Assembly: GCA_017160915.1 (NCBI GenBank)
Contig: JACAWG010000054.1
Location: 82,147 to 146,146, forward strand
DNA: 64,000 bases
Direction: 5' to 3'
DNA from: Aggregatibacter actinomycetemcomitans
GTDB taxonomy: Bacteria > Pseudomonadota > Gammaproteobacteria > Enterobacterales > Pasteurellaceae
In this document: one piece after another, positions 14,525 through 26,855 of the stretch
How positions within the stretch are numbered: position 1 is the first letter of the stretch
Layout of the letters: each line of letters begins with the position of its first letter
Made by a program: the position numbers and the translations under genes
The notes under the pieces: model-generated
Told to the model about the DNA's origin: nothing
What the model saw: the letters and a program-made list of their open reading frames with translations, nothing else
The model's database searches: none

Positions 14525-16165
14525 TTATTTGAATACTACGGCATTTTTCGGTTCAAACTTAGCGGCATCAAGCGGAGAATTATCGGTAAAGAATTTTTTC
14601 AATACGTCCGCATCAATAAACCCGGTATTTACATACGTTGGATTTTTAGTCAATACAGGATAACCGTCCCCACCCGCCGCATTGTAGCTTGGCACGGATA
14701 AACGATAGGTTTTCTTCAAATCAAGCGGTTTGCCTTGAATTTTGACATTTTCCACACGTTTATTTTGAAGATCAACGGTCATCGTAATGCCGGCATATTG
14801 TGCATAAGCACCGGAATCCACTTCTTTCAATGCCACAACATTTAAGTAATCCAATAACTCCTGACCGCTTAATTCCACATAGCTCACAATATTACCAAAC
14901 GGGTGCACTTTCAGAATGTCTTTATAAGTCACGTCCCCCGATTGAATCGAATCACGCACACCGCCGGAATTCATGATACCGACGTCCGCTTTCGCACGTT
15001 GGCGCTGCGCCTCGGCAATCAAATGGCCTAAATTGGTTTGTTCAAAGCGAATCACATTGCGATCCCCTTCTAATTTACCTTTCAGCTCGCCCACTTTAAC
15101 ATTCAGTAGTTTATCGCCTTTATCCTGGTAAGGTTTGAGCAATTTTACCATTTCCGGATCTTGCGCCACTTCTTCTCCGTAAAGCACGTATTCTGTGGTG
15201 CCGTCAGCTTTTTTCAATTTTTGTTTTAAATTCACCGGCATTAATTGATAGTTGACTAATTTCAACTCGCCGTCTTTAAATTCAAAATCCGCACGACCGA
15301 GATATTTGCCCCACTCGTAAGCCTGCATAATCCATGTGCCGTTTTGATAATCCGGTTTACAGCTGTCCGTCGGTTTATGATCTTTAATCCAGACGCCTTT
15401 TTCATCTACACACACGGGATCATGGCTGTGACCGCCGATAATCATATCAAATGCGCCTTTATCCAAATTCCGCGCAAGGCTCACATCCCCCGGTGCATTA
15501 GACCCGTGTTTGCCGTCGTAATAATAGCCCATGTGGGTTAATGCAATACGCACATCCGGTTTTACGGTGTCATTAATTTCTTTCAATGTCGATTTTGCCG
15601 TCGTTGTCGGATCGGTAAATTGAATATTGCCTTGATATTCAGGATTGCCTAATTTTGCCGTATCTTCTGTAGTTAACCCCACCACCGCGATTTTCAATCC
15701 TTGTTTATCTAAAACCGTATAAGGTTTAACCAGCGGTTTACCCGTGGATTTATAAAATACGTTGGCAGACAAGAACGGGAATTTAGCCCATTTTTCCTGC
15801 ATATCAAGCAATTGCAACGGACCATCAAATTCATGATTACCCAATGTCATGGCTTCATAACCGATGGCATTCATCGCCATAATATCCGGCTCGGCATTTT
15901 GCATATCGGATTCAGGCACACCGGTATTAATATCCCCCGCGTGCAAAAGAACGACGGAACCGCCTTTGGCTTCCACTTCTTTTTTCACTTTATCCACCAA
16001 GGTTTTTTGCGCTGCAAAACCATATTCGCCTTTATCATTCGGCCAGAAATGCCCGTGCGTATCATTAGAGTGTAAAACGGTAAATTGATATGTCTTGCCT
16101 TGTTCGTACGCCATCGCTGTAGATGTGACAAGAATTAAAGGTAAAACTTTAAACACGTTATGCAT
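14525..16165 (-). CDS. ushA: Periplasmic UDP-sugar hydrolase / 5'-nucleotidase
   Basis: 546 residues from the ATG at 16165, which gives a proper signal peptide ([22 protein letters not shown]); the frame is open 63 bases further but those codons would destroy it. Metallophosphoesterase ligands are in [24 protein letters not shown] and GGHSHDP. The C-terminal nucleotide-binding domain ends in [12 protein letters not shown] and TGFIDADVL. Nearly collinear with E. coli UshA. It degrades UDP-sugars and nucleotides in the periplasm; H. influenzae NadN, which feeds NAD salvage, is a relative, so a contribution to NAD breakdown is possible. Confidence 0.95.
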   Translation of the reverse strand: MHNVFKVLPLILVTSTAMAYEQGKTYQFTVLHSNDTHGHFWPNDKGEYGFAAQKTLVDKVKKEVEAKGGSVVLLHAGDINTGVPESDMQNAEPDIMAMNAIGYEAMTLGNHEFDGPLQLLDMQEKWAKFPFLSANVFYKSTGKPLVKPYTVLDKQGLKIAVVGLTTEDTAKLGNPEYQGNIQFTDPTTTAKSTLKEINDTVKPDVRIALTHMGYYYDGKHGSNAPGDVSLARNLDKGAFDMIIGGHSHDPVCVDEKGVWIKDHKPTDSCKPDYQNGTWIMQAYEWGKYLGRADFEFKDGELKLVNYQLMPVNLKQKLKKADGTTEYVLYGEEVAQDPEMVKLLKPYQDKGDKLLNVKVGELKGKLEGDRNVIRFEQTNLGHLIAEAQRQRAKADVGIMNSGGVRDSIQSGDVTYKDILKVHPFGNIVSYVELSGQELLDYLNVVALKEVDSGAYAQYAGITMTVDLQNKRVENVKIQGKPLDLKKTYRLSVPSYNAAGGDGYPVLTKNPTYVNTGFIDADVLKKFFTDNSPLDAAKFEPKNAVVFK

Positions 16166-16338
16166 AACTGAAATACTCCTGTTTTGTTCCGAGCGCGTTA
16201 ATTTGCCTGTCGTTAAACACATAAACAACGCAAGATTGAAAAACGCTTTTATTTATGACCGCACTTTTGAAGCGGGAATAGATTGAAATGAAAGATATTA
16301 AAAATCCACCGCAAAAGGTGGCTTAATAATAAGACAAA

Positions 16339-16372
16339 AAAAAGCTATATTTCAAAGGAAATATAGCTTTTT
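16339..16372 (-). terminator. Terminator of the dcw cluster (after lpxC)
   Basis: AAAAAGCTATATTTC (16339-16353), loop AAAG, GAAATATAGCTTTTT (16358-16372), then T-rich on the minus strand (TTTTTTGTC). It lies 12 bases after the lpxC stop and closes the 19-kb mra-fts cluster. Confidence 0.9.
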
Positions 16373-16383
16373 AACGAATTTAC

Positions 16384-17301
16384 TTAAATTAGCACTTGAG
16401 CCGGCGCAACGTAACCTTGCGGAACTTGTTGCTTATCTTCAAAGGTCACAAATTCCCACGCGTCTTGGTTATCCAGTACGGCGCGTAATAGTTTATTATT
16501 CAGACCATGTCCCGATTTATAGGCTTTGAAATCACCGATAATGTTATAACCGCACATATATAAATCACCGATGGCATCTAACATTTTGTGACGAACCAAT
16601 TCGTCTTTAAAACGTAATCCGTCTTCATTCAGAATGCGGTAATCATCCAATACGATAGCATTATCTAAACTACCGCCTAACGCTAAACCTTGGGATTGAA
16701 GATACTCAATATCTTTCATAAAACCGAAAGTTCTTGCGCGGCTGATTTGCTGAACAAATGCCTGTGCGGAGAAATCCATCACATAATTACGCACATCTTT
16801 GCTGATTGCCGGATGATTAAAATCAATAGTGAAATTCAAACGGAAACCGTTATAAGGAGAAAATTCCGCCCATTTATCACCATCTTCCACACGAACTTTT
16901 TGTTTGATACGAATAAATTTCTTCGGCGCATTTTGTTCTTCAATGCCCGCATCCAATAACAAATAAATAAACGGACTCGCACTACCATCCATAATTGGAA
17001 TTTCAGGTGCATCTACTTCAACAATAATGTTATCAATACCAAGCCCTGCTAAAGCCGCATTTAAATGTTCAACCGTTGAAATGCGCACACCTTGCTCATT
17101 CACTAAACAAGTACAAAGCATAGTATCGCGTACTGCATTAGCATTCGCAGGAAAGGTAACCGGCGGATTTAAATCAGTACGACAATAAACAACACCGGTA
17201 TTCGGCATTGCAGGACGTAAAATCAAAGTAACCTTGTTGCCGCTGTGTAATCCCACACCGGTCACTTTTATACTTTGTTTTAATGTTCTTTGTTTAATCA
17301 T
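16384..17301 (-). CDS. lpxC: UDP-3-O-acyl-N-acetylglucosamine deacetylase
   Basis: 305 residues, as in E. coli. It performs the first committed step of lipid A synthesis in the cytoplasm. The zinc-binding [10 protein letters not shown] (first His) and the C-terminal [12 protein letters not shown] (second His and Asp) are present, together with SGHGLNN, which carries the catalytic-base histidine. Last gene of the dcw cluster, 37 bases after ftsZ, the standard gammaproteobacterial position. Its own terminator follows. Confidence 0.98.
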   Translation of the reverse strand: MIKQRTLKQSIKVTGVGLHSGNKVTLILRPAMPNTGVVYCRTDLNPPVTFPANANAVRDTMLCTCLVNEQGVRISTVEHLNAALAGLGIDNIIVEVDAPEIPIMDGSASPFIYLLLDAGIEEQNAPKKFIRIKQKVRVEDGDKWAEFSPYNGFRLNFTIDFNHPAISKDVRNYVMDFSAQAFVQQISRARTFGFMKDIEYLQSQGLALGGSLDNAIVLDDYRILNEDGLRFKDELVRHKMLDAIGDLYMCGYNIIGDFKAYKSGHGLNNKLLRAVLDNQDAWEFVTFEDKQQVPQGYVAPAQVLI

Positions 17302-17338
17302 AACTTTTCTCTTAACTTGCTGTTACCACAAGATAATA

Positions 17339-18619
17339 TTATTTATCGCCATTACGCATAAAACCTTGAACATTGAATAAATTGGTATCTTTCAAGCGTT
17401 CGGTAATCGGCGTATCTAAATCGTCTCTACGTTGTACGTTTTGCTGGTTATTGGACAAATTATTCGGATCTTGTGCACTATGACCATAAGTTGGCGCATT
17501 TGTTCTCGGCGCACCGAACTGAGTGTTTATCGGTTGATTATTCGGAGTTGCCTGTGGACGCGGAGAAATTTGAATTTCCGGCGCTTCCGGCTCACCAATA
17601 CCTGTTGCAACGATGGTTACGCGAATTTCATCTACCATATCAGGCACTAATGTTGTACCTACCACAACCGTAGCCTCATCAGAAGCAAATGCTTTAATCG
17701 TATCACCTACCGCTTGGAACTCGGTTAATCCCAAGTCCATACCTGCCGTAATATTAACCAATACCCCTCTGGCACCGGATAAATCTACACGTTCTAACAA
17801 ATCACTTTTCACTGCAATTTTAGCTGCATCTTCCGCACGACCTTCACCCGGCGCACCCAATGCAGAACCAAAACCAATCATTGCCTGCCCCATTTCCGAC
17901 ATTACGGTACGAACATCGGCAAAGTCCACGTTAATTAAACCCGGGGAGGTAATCATGTCCGAAATACCGGTAACGGAATTACGCAACACATCATTAGCGG
18001 CGGAGAAAGCTTGCATTAATGTTGCATTTTTCGGCATAACTTTAGCTAACTGTTCATTTGGAATGATGATCAGGGAATCTACATGTTTGGATAGTTCTTT
18101 AATTCCCATTTCAGCGAACATCATTCGTTTCTTACCTTCAAAAGCAAATGGTTTGGTAACCACAGCAACGGTAAGAATACCTAATTCTTTTGCAATTTGA
18201 GCAACGATCGGCGCAGCCCCTGTACCCGTACCGCCACCCATACCGGCAGCGATAAACACCATATCGGCGCCTTCTAACATTTGACGAATGGCATCCTGAT
18301 CGTCTTCCGCAGCTTTACGTCCGACATTCGGGTTGGCACCCGCGCCCAAACCTTTGGTGGTGTTCGCACCAATTTGAACCGTTTGTTGTACTTGGCTTTT
18401 ACGCAATGCTTGTGCATCGGTATTAATGGCATAGAACATAATTTTTCCATGTTCATCGGTGTTCACCATTGTTTCATCGACAAGGGTGCCGCCGATATCA
18501 TCTTTAACCATCGTGGCAACCATGTGGTTAACGGCATTACCGCCACCGCCACCGACACCGACCACTTTAATCAGTGCACCATTCATTTCACCAAGATCAT
18601 AATCTACTGGTTCAAACAT
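17339..18619 (-). CDS. ftsZ: Cell division GTPase FtsZ
   Basis: 426 residues (E. coli 383). Tubulin-like GTPase that forms the Z ring. The glycine-rich [10 protein letters not shown] is at 21-30 and the GGGTGTG signature at 128-134; the T7-loop region [14 protein letters not shown] supplies the catalytic aspartates. Two departures from E. coli stand out. About 20 extra residues (roughly 36-60) lie between the first helix and the [11 protein letters not shown] block. The extreme C-terminus reads [22 protein letters not shown] with no DIPxFL motif, the usual docking site for FtsA and ZipA. I recall a similar insertion and tail in H. influenzae FtsZ, so this is probably a family trait. Confidence 0.98.
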   Translation of the reverse strand: MFEPVDYDLGEMNGALIKVVGVGGGGGNAVNHMVATMVKDDIGGTLVDETMVNTDEHGKIMFYAINTDAQALRKSQVQQTVQIGANTTKGLGAGANPNVGRKAAEDDQDAIRQMLEGADMVFIAAGMGGGTGTGAAPIVAQIAKELGILTVAVVTKPFAFEGKKRMMFAEMGIKELSKHVDSLIIIPNEQLAKVMPKNATLMQAFSAANDVLRNSVTGISDMITSPGLINVDFADVRTVMSEMGQAMIGFGSALGAPGEGRAEDAAKIAVKSDLLERVDLSGARGVLVNITAGMDLGLTEFQAVGDTIKAFASDEATVVVGTTLVPDMVDEIRVTIVATGIGEPEAPEIQISPRPQATPNNQPINTQFGAPRTNAPTYGHSAQDPNNLSNNQQNVQRRDDLDTPITERLKDTNLFNVQGFMRNGDK

Positions 18620-18702
18620 ACTTATTCTCCGTCAATGCCGACACATTATCAGCATATATTAAAACCCAAATTGTTCATATTGTAGATGAAAAATCAAAAT
18701 TC

Positions 18703-19983
18703 TCAAAATTCCGACCGCACTTTATTAAAAATTTTTTTCATTACATTACCGCATGCGCTAAAAAATCCGCTGTCGGAATGCTCATCATTAAGCGGTCCTT
18801 CATCCTCATTGCTATGTTCATATTGCAATAAACCAATGACAGTCGCATATTGCGGTTTGTTCACATAATCGGTCAAACCGGTAATATTTAGCGGACTGCC
18901 TATTCTCACTTGTGCATTTTGCCCAAACACTTCCGCCGCACTGTCTTTCAAATCTTCAATTTGTGCACCGCCACCGGTAATGACGACGCCGGCAATGAGA
19001 TCGAACTTAATATGTTTGGCTTCCAAATCCGTTTTCAAATAAAGCAATTCATTTTTCACCAAACCCAACAGTTCTTTATAACGGGCAGACGTTACTAAGG
19101 AAAGCTGTTCTTTTGTTAATGTGCGAGGACCTCGCCCGCCGATACTGGAAACTTCAATTTTCTTGTCGGCATGATATTTCGGCGGCGTTAATGCACTACC
19201 ATGATTCACTTTGATGCTTTCCGCCTCCATTCGGGAAGTGGCGCAAGCATACGCAATGTCATCGGTGACACGATTACCGGCATAAGGAATCACTTTACTG
19301 AAACGCAATGCTCCGTTGATATACACCATAATGTCCATGGTGCCGGCACCGAAATCAATTAAACAAACCCCTAAATCTTTTTCATCTTCGGTTAAAACGG
19401 AATAACTGGAAGCCAAACCTGAAAACACAATTTTATCGACTTTTAATTTACAACGCTCCACCGCCTTCTTCAGGTTATTTAACCAGTCCTGATGACAAGC
19501 GATTAAGTGAGCCTGCGCTTTTAAACGAACACCTTGTAAACCCAACGGATTTTTAATGTTCATTTGCTTATCAACAGCAAATTCTTGCGGGATAATGTGA
19601 AGTAAAGATAATCCTTCCGGCATTTTAACCGAGCTTGCCGTGTGAATGGCGGAATCAATTTCATCTTGGGTCACTTCGCCTTCGGCAATAGGCACAAAGC
19701 CATTCTCATTCAGGCTTTGAATATGCTCACCGGTAATCGCCAAGGTCACGCTCATAATACGGCAATCGGCAACGGATTCCGCCGCTTCAATAGCCCGTTG
19801 AATAGAAGTCACCACCGCATTGAGGTCGGTAATACTTCCTTTATCGATCCCCTTAGACGGACAACTGCCCACGCCAAGCACATTTACGACACCGTCCGGT
19901 AAAACTTCACCGACTACGGCAACGACTTTAGAAGTACCCACTTCCAAACCAACAATCGTCTTTGATTCCACAATTTTAGACAT
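18703..19983 (-). CDS. ftsA: Cell division actin-like ATPase FtsA
   Basis: 426 residues. Actin-fold protein that ties FtsZ filaments to the inner membrane: [16 protein letters not shown] (phosphate 1), [14 protein letters not shown] (phosphate 2) and [13 protein letters not shown] (adenosine motif) appear in order. The C-terminal amphipathic helix [11 protein letters not shown] is the likely membrane anchor. It sits between ftsQ and ftsZ as in all gammaproteobacterial dcw clusters, 24 bases after ftsQ. Confidence 0.97.
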   Translation of the reverse strand: MSKIVESKTIVGLEVGTSKVVAVVGEVLPDGVVNVLGVGSCPSKGIDKGSITDLNAVVTSIQRAIEAAESVADCRIMSVTLAITGEHIQSLNENGFVPIAEGEVTQDEIDSAIHTASSVKMPEGLSLLHIIPQEFAVDKQMNIKNPLGLQGVRLKAQAHLIACHQDWLNNLKKAVERCKLKVDKIVFSGLASSYSVLTEDEKDLGVCLIDFGAGTMDIMVYINGALRFSKVIPYAGNRVTDDIAYACATSRMEAESIKVNHGSALTPPKYHADKKIEVSSIGGRGPRTLTKEQLSLVTSARYKELLGLVKNELLYLKTDLEAKHIKFDLIAGVVITGGGAQIEDLKDSAAEVFGQNAQVRIGSPLNITGLTDYVNKPQYATVIGLLQYEHSNEDEGPLNDEHSDSGFFSACGNVMKKIFNKVRSEF

Positions 19984-20007
19984 TTTTTAACTTCACACTG
20001 TTAATCA

Positions 20008-20775
20008 TTAATTTAAATCAACCATACCCACCGAAGCACCGGAAGCGTAACGCAAATCCACATAGGAAAGTTTTTTATTTTCAGGCACTTCAATTTGCGG
20101 ATAAATGGTCACAAAACGATCCAATTTTGTTTTCCACTCACCACGCCCAAGTTTCAGCACCACATCATTATCCAATACCACCTGCCAAGCGCCGCGTGCG
20201 TCAATAGCAACCGCTTTAAGGGTTAACCCTTTTTGTTTTAAATCGGCATAAATTCTATTCCAGGCATCCAATACTTTTTCACTTTGGAAATCGGGTCCGG
20301 ACAAACGGGGCAAATGCTGCTCTTTCAGTTTATTCATCGGCAACTGAAAAACCACGCCGTCTTTCGAGAGGAATTCGGTTTCGTTCCAAATGGCGACCGG
20401 TTGATATTCCGTAACCCAAATGCTTAACCTATTCGGCCACATTTTACGGACAACCGCGCCTTTAACCCAAGGCATTGTCTCGATTTGTTCACGAATTAAA
20501 TCGGCATCCTGACCGAAAAATCCCTTTAGCTCGCCCATTTTTAATAATGCTTCGCGTACGTCCGTATCATCAGTAAAATTCGGCGTGCCGACCAAAGCAA
20601 ATGCACTGATTGGCTTACTATCTAATTTTTCTAAAAAATTTTGCCAATTTGAATAAGAATAGAACAAAATGCCAACGCATAATAGCACAAGTAATAATTT
20701 AATTTGCACAAAAACTTTTGATTTCGGCTCACCATATCTTATATTTTGTGGGGTTTTGCGTTTTAATAAATTCAT
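20008..20775 (-). CDS. ftsQ: Cell division protein FtsQ
   Basis: 255 residues. Short cytoplasmic N-terminus, one membrane segment at about 26-45 ([19 protein letters not shown]), then the periplasmic POTRA domain ([22 protein letters not shown]) and the beta domain containing [18 protein letters not shown]. It links the early Z-ring proteins with FtsL/FtsB and FtsI/FtsW. Its ATG overlaps the end of ddlB by four bases, so translation is coupled. Confidence 0.95.
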   Translation of the reverse strand: MNLLKRKTPQNIRYGEPKSKVFVQIKLLLVLLCVGILFYSYSNWQNFLEKLDSKPISAFALVGTPNFTDDTDVREALLKMGELKGFFGQDADLIREQIETMPWVKGAVVRKMWPNRLSIWVTEYQPVAIWNETEFLSKDGVVFQLPMNKLKEQHLPRLSGPDFQSEKVLDAWNRIYADLKQKGLTLKAVAIDARGAWQVVLDNDVVLKLGRGEWKTKLDRFVTIYPQIEVPENKKLSYVDLRYASGASVGMVDLN

Positions 20776-21713
20776 TCCGCGCTCAACTCTAAAATTTTCT
20801 CAACCAACTGCTCAAAAGAATAGCCCACCGTTGCCGCCGATTTCGGGAATAAACTGTGGCTGGTCATGCCCGGATTGGTATTGACTTCCACCAAACGGAA
20901 CTTCCCTTCCGCGTCCGCCATCACATCAATACGGCTCCAACCACGGCAGCCCACCACATCATAAGCCTGTTTTACCAAACGGCGGAGCTCCTGCTCACGC
21001 TCTTCGGTTAATCCCGCCGGGCAAAAATATTGCGTATTGTCAGAAATATATTTCGCATCGTAATCATAAAACTCACCTTCCGGCACAATTTTAATGGAAG
21101 GCAAAACTTCATTATCCAGCACCGGCACGGTAAATTCATCGCCGGCAAGCCATTCTTCAATTAGCACCGTGTTATCAAATTTAAGCGCAAAATCCACCGC
21201 ACTTTCCAGCTCACCCACAGATTTGACTTTGGTCAATCCCACACTGGAGCCTTCCAAGGACGGCTTAACCATCAACGGCAATCCTAGCTTTTTGACCACA
21301 GACTCCGGGTTTAAGTTTACTCTATTTTCCGTCGTCACGATTTCCATCTCGGCAACCGGTAGACCAAACGCCTTCCACAACATTTTGGTACGCATTTTGT
21401 CCATGGTTAAGGCGGACGTCATCACGCCACAGCCGGTGTAAGGAATGCCGATTTGCTCCAATAAGCCCTGCATCGTGCCGTCTTCTCCGCCGCGACCGTG
21501 CAAAATATTAAACACGCGATCAAACCCCTGCGATTTTAAGGTCGCCACCGGAAAGGTTTTCGGATCAATTGGATGGGCGTCATACCCTTGTTTGCGCAAC
21601 GCGTTTAATACCGCTTCGCCCGAATTTAAAGACACCTCGCGCTCGGCAGAGGTGCCGCCTAATAACACGGCGATTTTTTCCTGTTTTAATGTTTTACTCA
21701 TCTTCCTATCCAC
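20772..21713 (-). CDS. ddlB: D-alanine--D-alanine ligase
   Basis: 313 residues as read from a GTG at 21713, the first base after the murC stop (TAAGTG); an internal ATG at 21701 gives 309 residues but has its AGGAAG almost touching the start. ATP-grasp ligase: [20 protein letters not shown] at the N-terminus, [26 protein letters not shown] and [18 protein letters not shown] near the end, with Mg ligands in the last motif. It makes the D-Ala-D-Ala dipeptide that MurF adds to the precursor. Confidence 0.96.
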   Translation of the reverse strand: MDRKMSKTLKQEKIAVLLGGTSAEREVSLNSGEAVLNALRKQGYDAHPIDPKTFPVATLKSQGFDRVFNILHGRGGEDGTMQGLLEQIGIPYTGCGVMTSALTMDKMRTKMLWKAFGLPVAEMEIVTTENRVNLNPESVVKKLGLPLMVKPSLEGSSVGLTKVKSVGELESAVDFALKFDNTVLIEEWLAGDEFTVPVLDNEVLPSIKIVPEGEFYDYDAKYISDNTQYFCPAGLTEEREQELRRLVKQAYDVVGCRGWSRIDVMADAEGKFRLVEVNTNPGMTSHSLFPKSAATVGYSFEQLVEKILELSAE

Positions 21714-23144
21714 TTATTCTTTCGTCCAACATTCCACCAACTGACGTGAAAGTTTACTCACGCTACCGGCGCCTTGCGCCAAAATTAAATCTCCATCCTG
21801 AATAATCTGATCGAGCACGTCACCTAATTGCGTCGTATCGGAAACCAAAATCGGATCCACTTTTCCCAGATTACGAATAGAACGACACAATGCTTTGCTG
21901 TCCGCGCCTACAATCGGCGCTTCGCCTGCGGGATACACATCCAACATAATCAACGCATCCACTTGAGATAACACCTGCACGAAATCATCGAATAAATCGC
22001 GAGTGCGGGAATAACGGTGCGGTTGGAAGATCATCACAATGCGTTTATTTTCCCAGCCTTGACGCGCCGCTTGAATGGTAACGCCCACTTCCGTCGGGTG
22101 ATGACCGTAATCGTCCACCAACATCACTTTGCCGTTCGGACGGATAAATTGCCCCAACTGATCGAAACGACGTCCCGCCCCTTGGAAATCTGCCAGCGCG
22201 GCTAAAATGGCTTCGTTTTTAATACCTTCTTCTTTCGCAACCACCAGGGCGGCAGTGGCGTTCAATGCGTTATGACGTCCCGGCACGTTCAGCAATACAT
22301 CAATACGTTCGCCGTTCGGGCAAATTACCGTGTAATGTCCCTGAAAGCCGGTTTGTTGATAATCTTCAATGCGATAATCGGCGTTTTCACTAAAACCGTA
22401 AGTGATCACCTGACGCCCGACCTGCGACACCAAGTCCATCAGCACCTCATCATCGGCACATAACACCGCCAAGCCATAAAACGGCAGATTATGCAGGAAA
22501 TTCACATAGGTTTGTTTCATTTCATCAAAATCGCCGTGATAGGTATCCATGTGGTCGGGTTCAATATTCGTCACGATGGAAATCATCGGTTGCAAATGCA
22601 GGAAAGACGCGTCGCTTTCGTCCGCTTCGGCGATCAAATAACGGCTACAACCTAAATGCGCATTGGTGCCTGCGGATTTCACCAAACCGCCGTTGACGAA
22701 CGTCGGATCCAATCCTGCTTCGGCATAAATCATGGAAACCATCGCGGTCGTGGTGGTTTTACCGTGCGTACCGGCAACGGCAATCCCGTGGCGGAAACGC
22801 ATTAGCTCCGCTAACATTTGCGCACGTTGAATCACCGGAATACGGGCTTCTTTTGCCGCCATCACTTCCGGATTGTCGCCGTGAATGGCGGAGGAAATCA
22901 CCACCACGCTGGCGCCGGCAATATTCTCCGCTTGATGTCCGATAAATACTTTCGCTCCGGCTTTGATTAAACGCTGAGTGACCGCACTTTCGGCAATGTC
23001 CGAACCGGAAATCGGATAGCCTTCGTTCAGTAAAATTTCCGCGATACCGCACATCCCCGCACCGCCGATACCGATAAAATGGATTTGTTTTACTCGGCGC
23101 ATTTCCGGAATGATGTTTCTAATCTGTTGATGATAATTGTCCAT
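21714..23144 (-). CDS. murC: UDP-N-acetylmuramate--L-alanine ligase
   Basis: 476 residues from the ATG at 23144 ([18 protein letters not shown]), which has AAGGAAAT upstream and matches family starts; 90 further open bases upstream are rejected because they code for a basic non-family tail. Mur ligase with a Rossmann start [17 protein letters not shown], the P-loop GTHGKTTT and YGHHPTEV near the C-terminus. It adds L-Ala to UDP-MurNAc. Precedes ddlB without a gap. Confidence 0.97.
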   Translation of the reverse strand: MDNYHQQIRNIIPEMRRVKQIHFIGIGGAGMCGIAEILLNEGYPISGSDIAESAVTQRLIKAGAKVFIGHQAENIAGASVVVISSAIHGDNPEVMAAKEARIPVIQRAQMLAELMRFRHGIAVAGTHGKTTTTAMVSMIYAEAGLDPTFVNGGLVKSAGTNAHLGCSRYLIAEADESDASFLHLQPMISIVTNIEPDHMDTYHGDFDEMKQTYVNFLHNLPFYGLAVLCADDEVLMDLVSQVGRQVITYGFSENADYRIEDYQQTGFQGHYTVICPNGERIDVLLNVPGRHNALNATAALVVAKEEGIKNEAILAALADFQGAGRRFDQLGQFIRPNGKVMLVDDYGHHPTEVGVTIQAARQGWENKRIVMIFQPHRYSRTRDLFDDFVQVLSQVDALIMLDVYPAGEAPIVGADSKALCRSIRNLGKVDPILVSDTTQLGDVLDQIIQDGDLILAQGAGSVSKLSRQLVECWTKE

Positions 23145-23214
23145 GATTATTTCCTTTTCTCCCGTGCGAATCGTCGGAGGTAAAAACACCGCGAAAAACG
23201 ACCGCACTTTTCGC

Positions 23215-24279
23215 TTAATTCGCGACGTCTTCAATCACCTCGGCAACCCGTTTCGCCGCTTTCGGTGTCGCCATTTTTTTTGCCTTTAACGCCATAGCTA
23301 ATAATTTTTCACGATCCGCCAATAACGGGGTTAATTCGCGCAATAAGCGTTCTTCGGTAAATTCGGGCTGTTCAATAATGAGCGCCGCGCCTGCGTCCGC
23401 TAAATATGTCGCATTCAGAAATTGCTGACGATCTTTATGTTGAAACGGCACGAAAATTGCCGGTGTGCCGACCGCCGCCAGTTCGCATACGGTTAATGCC
23501 CCTGAACGGCAAATGACAATATCCGCCCACGCGTAGGCTTCCGCCATGTCGTCAATAAATTCGGTGGCAACGCCGTTGTGATTTGCCTGATAAACCGCTT
23601 CAATCCCCGCCAAATTGCCTTTGCCGACTTGATGGCGTACATGAATATCCAATCCCTGCGCGGTAAGTTTCGCCGCGACCTGTGGTACGGTTTGGTTCAA
23701 TACGCGCGCCCCTTGACTACCGCCGACCACTAAAATACGCAATGTTTTATCACGCGCGGCAAAACGCGATTCCGGCGCTTCCGTTTGGAACAAATCGCGA
23801 CGTACGGGATTGCCCACCACTTCCGCATGAGGGAACGCATTCGGGAACGCTTGCAACACGCGGGTGGCAATTTTTGACAACCAACTGTTGGTCAACCCGG
23901 CAATGGCATTTTGTTCATGTAATACTACCGGCACGCCGCAAAGTTTCGCTGCAAGACCGCCCGGACCGGACACATAACCGCCCATCCCCAGCACCGCGTT
24001 AGGCTGATATTGTTTGATGATGTTACGCGCCTGACATACCGCGCGCAAAATGGCAAAAGGCGCCAATAATAAACTCTTGATGCCTTTGCCGCGTAAACCT
24101 GAAATTTGGATAAATTCGATGGGAATGCCGTGTTTCGGAACCAATTGGGCTTCCATTCGGTCTTTGGTGCCCAGCCAGCGGATTTCCCAGCCTTGCTGTT
24201 GTAATTCTTGTGCAACGGCAATGGCAGGAAAAACATGTCCGCCCGTTCCGCCTGCCATCACTAATAATTTTTTACCCAT
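23215..24279 (-). CDS. murG: Lipid II synthase MurG (GlcNAc transferase)
   Basis: 354 residues. GT-B glycosyltransferase on the inner face of the membrane that adds GlcNAc to lipid I. The N-terminal G-loop [16 protein letters not shown], the second loop [15 protein letters not shown] with [11 protein letters not shown], and the UDP-GlcNAc-binding [12 protein letters not shown] and [15 protein letters not shown] are all present. Between murC and ftsW, normal for the cluster; a uptake signal occupies the murG-murC gap. Confidence 0.97.
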   Translation of the reverse strand: MGKKLLVMAGGTGGHVFPAIAVAQELQQQGWEIRWLGTKDRMEAQLVPKHGIPIEFIQISGLRGKGIKSLLLAPFAILRAVCQARNIIKQYQPNAVLGMGGYVSGPGGLAAKLCGVPVVLHEQNAIAGLTNSWLSKIATRVLQAFPNAFPHAEVVGNPVRRDLFQTEAPESRFAARDKTLRILVVGGSQGARVLNQTVPQVAAKLTAQGLDIHVRHQVGKGNLAGIEAVYQANHNGVATEFIDDMAEAYAWADIVICRSGALTVCELAAVGTPAIFVPFQHKDRQQFLNATYLADAGAALIIEQPEFTEERLLRELTPLLADREKLLAMALKAKKMATPKAAKRVAEVIEDVAN

Positions 24280-24319
24280 ATCTCTTCTCTAAAAAAACAC
24301 TGAAAAAAACGACCGCACT

Positions 24320-25510
24320 TTAGTCATCCCGTAATCGCGCCTGACCACCCCGCATGAGGCGATTTTCGTGGTCGATACGCAATAACATACCGATGGTGAC
24401 GGACATGATGATGATACTGGAACCGCCATAACTGATGAGCGGAAATGTTAACCCTTTGGTCGGCAACATGCCGAGCGCCATGCCAAGGTTGACGAAGCCC
24501 TGGAAGAAAATCCAGAAACTGATACCAAACGCTAAGAAACCTTTAAAGCGTTGTTCTAACATCAAGGATTCGCGCCCGATTTTCATGGCACGAAAAACCA
24601 ACAACCCAAGCAAAATAATAATCACGAAAATACCGAAGAAGCCGAATTCCTCGCCCACAATCGCCATGACGAAGTCCGTATGCGCTTCGGGTAAATATTC
24701 CAGTTTTAAGACGGAATTGCCTAATCCCTCACCGAAAAAGCCGCCGCGTCCGAATGCCATTAAGGAGTTGGACAATTGGAAACCGGTGCCGTAAGGGTCT
24801 TTGAAGGGATCCATAAAACCTGTGATACGTTTCAGCCGGTAAGCGGAAGAAAGCACCAACCACACGAACATGAACACGCCCACGCCGATTAAGCCGATGA
24901 ACTGCCAGAAGTTGGCACCGACGATAAACAATAAGCCGAAAGTAATGATAAATAAGACGACGGTACTGCCCAAGTCAGGTTGTACAATCAGAAAACAACC
25001 CATGATGCCCATCACCACAAAGGGTTTAAACGCGCTTAGTTTACGACTGCGCACTTCATCATAACGGCGGGTGAAATAACTGGCGAGGAAGCAGGTCAAT
25101 GCCAATTTGGCGAATTCCGCCGGCTGGAAATTAAATAACCCCATAGGAATCCAACGGCGCGCACCGTTAACTTCGCGCCCGATACCCGGAATCATCACAA
25201 GAACAAGCAAAATAATCGCAACCCAAAATAATCTGGCATGCCATTTTTGCCATTTTTCCATGGAAATTTGTAAGGTGATGTAACAGGTGAAACAGGACAA
25301 AATGATGTAAATAATATCGCGTTTGGCAAAATAAAAAGCGTCATTATATAAGCGGGTCCCCACCGGAATAGAAGCGGAGGACACCGCTAATAAACCGATG
25401 AGCAACAACACCAAATACAACCAAAACAACGCGCGGTCGTATAACAAATTGGTCGGCGCCACCGTGGTAGCGTTTTGACTGCTTTCTTTGAACTTATCCC
25501 AAAATCCCAT
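24320..25510 (-). CDS. ftsW: Peptidoglycan glycosyltransferase FtsW (SEDS family)
   Basis: 396 residues, about ten membrane segments. SEDS-family polymerase that works with FtsI at the septum. Conserved elements include WIPMGLFNFQPAEFAKLAL, QPDLGSTVVLF (with the catalytic-region aspartate) and LPTKGLTFPLISYGGSS. A long periplasmic loop between helices 7 and 8 contains SNSLMAFGRGGFFGEGLG. Located between murD and murG as expected. Confidence 0.96.
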   Translation of the reverse strand: MGFWDKFKESSQNATTVAPTNLLYDRALFWLYLVLLLIGLLAVSSASIPVGTRLYNDAFYFAKRDIIYIILSCFTCYITLQISMEKWQKWHARLFWVAIILLVLVMIPGIGREVNGARRWIPMGLFNFQPAEFAKLALTCFLASYFTRRYDEVRSRKLSAFKPFVVMGIMGCFLIVQPDLGSTVVLFIITFGLLFIVGANFWQFIGLIGVGVFMFVWLVLSSAYRLKRITGFMDPFKDPYGTGFQLSNSLMAFGRGGFFGEGLGNSVLKLEYLPEAHTDFVMAIVGEEFGFFGIFVIIILLGLLVFRAMKIGRESLMLEQRFKGFLAFGISFWIFFQGFVNLGMALGMLPTKGLTFPLISYGGSSIIIMSVTIGMLLRIDHENRLMRGGQARLRDD

Positions 25511-25524
25511 GTTTCAACCCGTCT

Positions 25525-26829
25525 TTAACTTAAGCGTGCCAGGCGCGTAAATTCGTCGCCGCGCGCTTCAAAACAACTGAATTGATCCAAACTGGCGCAA
25601 GCCGGTGATAACAGCACCATGTCGCCTATCTGTAACTGCGGACGAATCGCCGCAATGGCGTGTTCCATGGTGTCAAATAATTGGCTCTGGGAAGAAAGCG
25701 CGGCTAATTGTTCGCCGTCGCGACCAAAACAATAACAATAAATATGCGGTTGATTAATTAAGCGGGCTAATTCGGAGAAATCGGCGCCTTTGCCGTCGCC
25801 GCCGAGCAATAAATGCAACTTGCCCGCTACCTGCAAACCGGTTAACGCGGCAACGGTGCTGCCCACATTAGTGGCTTTGGAATCGTTAATCCAGCGCACG
25901 CCGTCGGCGATGTGCGCCACTTGAAAGCGATGATCCAAACCGCCGAACTCACGAAGTGCGGTCTGAATTCCGGTTAAATTTACGCCTGCCGCCTGCGCCA
26001 ACGCAATAGCTGCCAACGCGTTCATGTAATTATGACGACCGCTTAATTTCATTTCATCGCAGGCTAAAACTGTTTCATCGTGCGCCATTAAGTAGGTTTT
26101 GTTATTTTCGGTTTTTAATCGATAATCCGCATTGCTTTCACCAAAAGAAACCTGCTTTTGCGGTTGTTGAGAGGTTGGTAAAGTCAAAGAGTCTTCCGCA
26201 TTAATCACCGCTGTTTGGCAGTTGTCGTAAATGTTTAATTTCGCCTGACGATAATCCTGCAAATCCACATAGCGGTTCATGTGATCTTCAGTGACGTTTA
26301 ACACCGTCGCCGCCACAGCTTTAAGGGAATAGGTGGTTTCCAATTGGAAGCTGGACAGTTCCAGCACATACAAATCATGTTGTTGGTTTAACAAAGAAAG
26401 CGCGGGAATGCCGATATTGCCGCCCATGCCCGCGCTTAAACCAGCAGCTTTCGCCATTTCCGCCACTAATGTGGTAACGGTGCTTTTACCGTTGGAACCG
26501 GTAATTGCCACAATCGGTTTATCCGCCTCGCGACAGAATAATTCGATGTCGCCCACCACCTCGACGCCCGCTTGAAGTGCGGTCTGAATTTCAGGTGTTT
26601 TTACTGCCAGCCCCGGGCTGATAACAATCAGATCGCTTTCCAACAACCATTGTTGATTTAAACCGCCCGTATGCAAAGGAACCGCTTTATCAAGCAACTC
26701 GGCGCCCGCAGGATGTTGACGCGTATCAATCACACGCACATCCGCCTGTTTGCCGCGCAGAAAATCCACACAGGATAAGCCGGTTTTGCCTAACCCAATC
26801 ACCGTGACTTTTTTATCTTGATATTGCAT
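25525..26829 (-). CDS. murD: UDP-N-acetylmuramoyl-L-alanine--D-glutamate ligase
   Basis: 434 residues. Mur ligase: [18 protein letters not shown] at the N-terminus, ATP loop [13 protein letters not shown], central domain [19 protein letters not shown] (with the carbamylated lysine region) and the C-terminal [24 protein letters not shown] and [12 protein letters not shown] signatures. It adds D-glutamate to UDP-MurNAc-L-Ala in the cytoplasm. ATG at 26829 with AGAGAGAAT upstream. Confidence 0.97.
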   Translation of the reverse strand: MQYQDKKVTVIGLGKTGLSCVDFLRGKQADVRVIDTRQHPAGAELLDKAVPLHTGGLNQQWLLESDLIVISPGLAVKTPEIQTALQAGVEVVGDIELFCREADKPIVAITGSNGKSTVTTLVAEMAKAAGLSAGMGGNIGIPALSLLNQQHDLYVLELSSFQLETTYSLKAVAATVLNVTEDHMNRYVDLQDYRQAKLNIYDNCQTAVINAEDSLTLPTSQQPQKQVSFGESNADYRLKTENNKTYLMAHDETVLACDEMKLSGRHNYMNALAAIALAQAAGVNLTGIQTALREFGGLDHRFQVAHIADGVRWINDSKATNVGSTVAALTGLQVAGKLHLLLGGDGKGADFSELARLINQPHIYCYCFGRDGEQLAALSSQSQLFDTMEHAIAAIRPQLQIGDMVLLSPACASLDQFSCFEARGDEFTRLARLS

Positions 26830-26855
26830 TGAAATTCTCTCTCAAAAATGACCGT

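Noticed and set aside
23145-23234. N-terminal extension of murC
   Set aside because: Includes the ribosome site of the MDNYHQQ start and adds a basic tail not seen in the family. The same reasoning was used for dapE, ushA, mfd, artJ and tadC.
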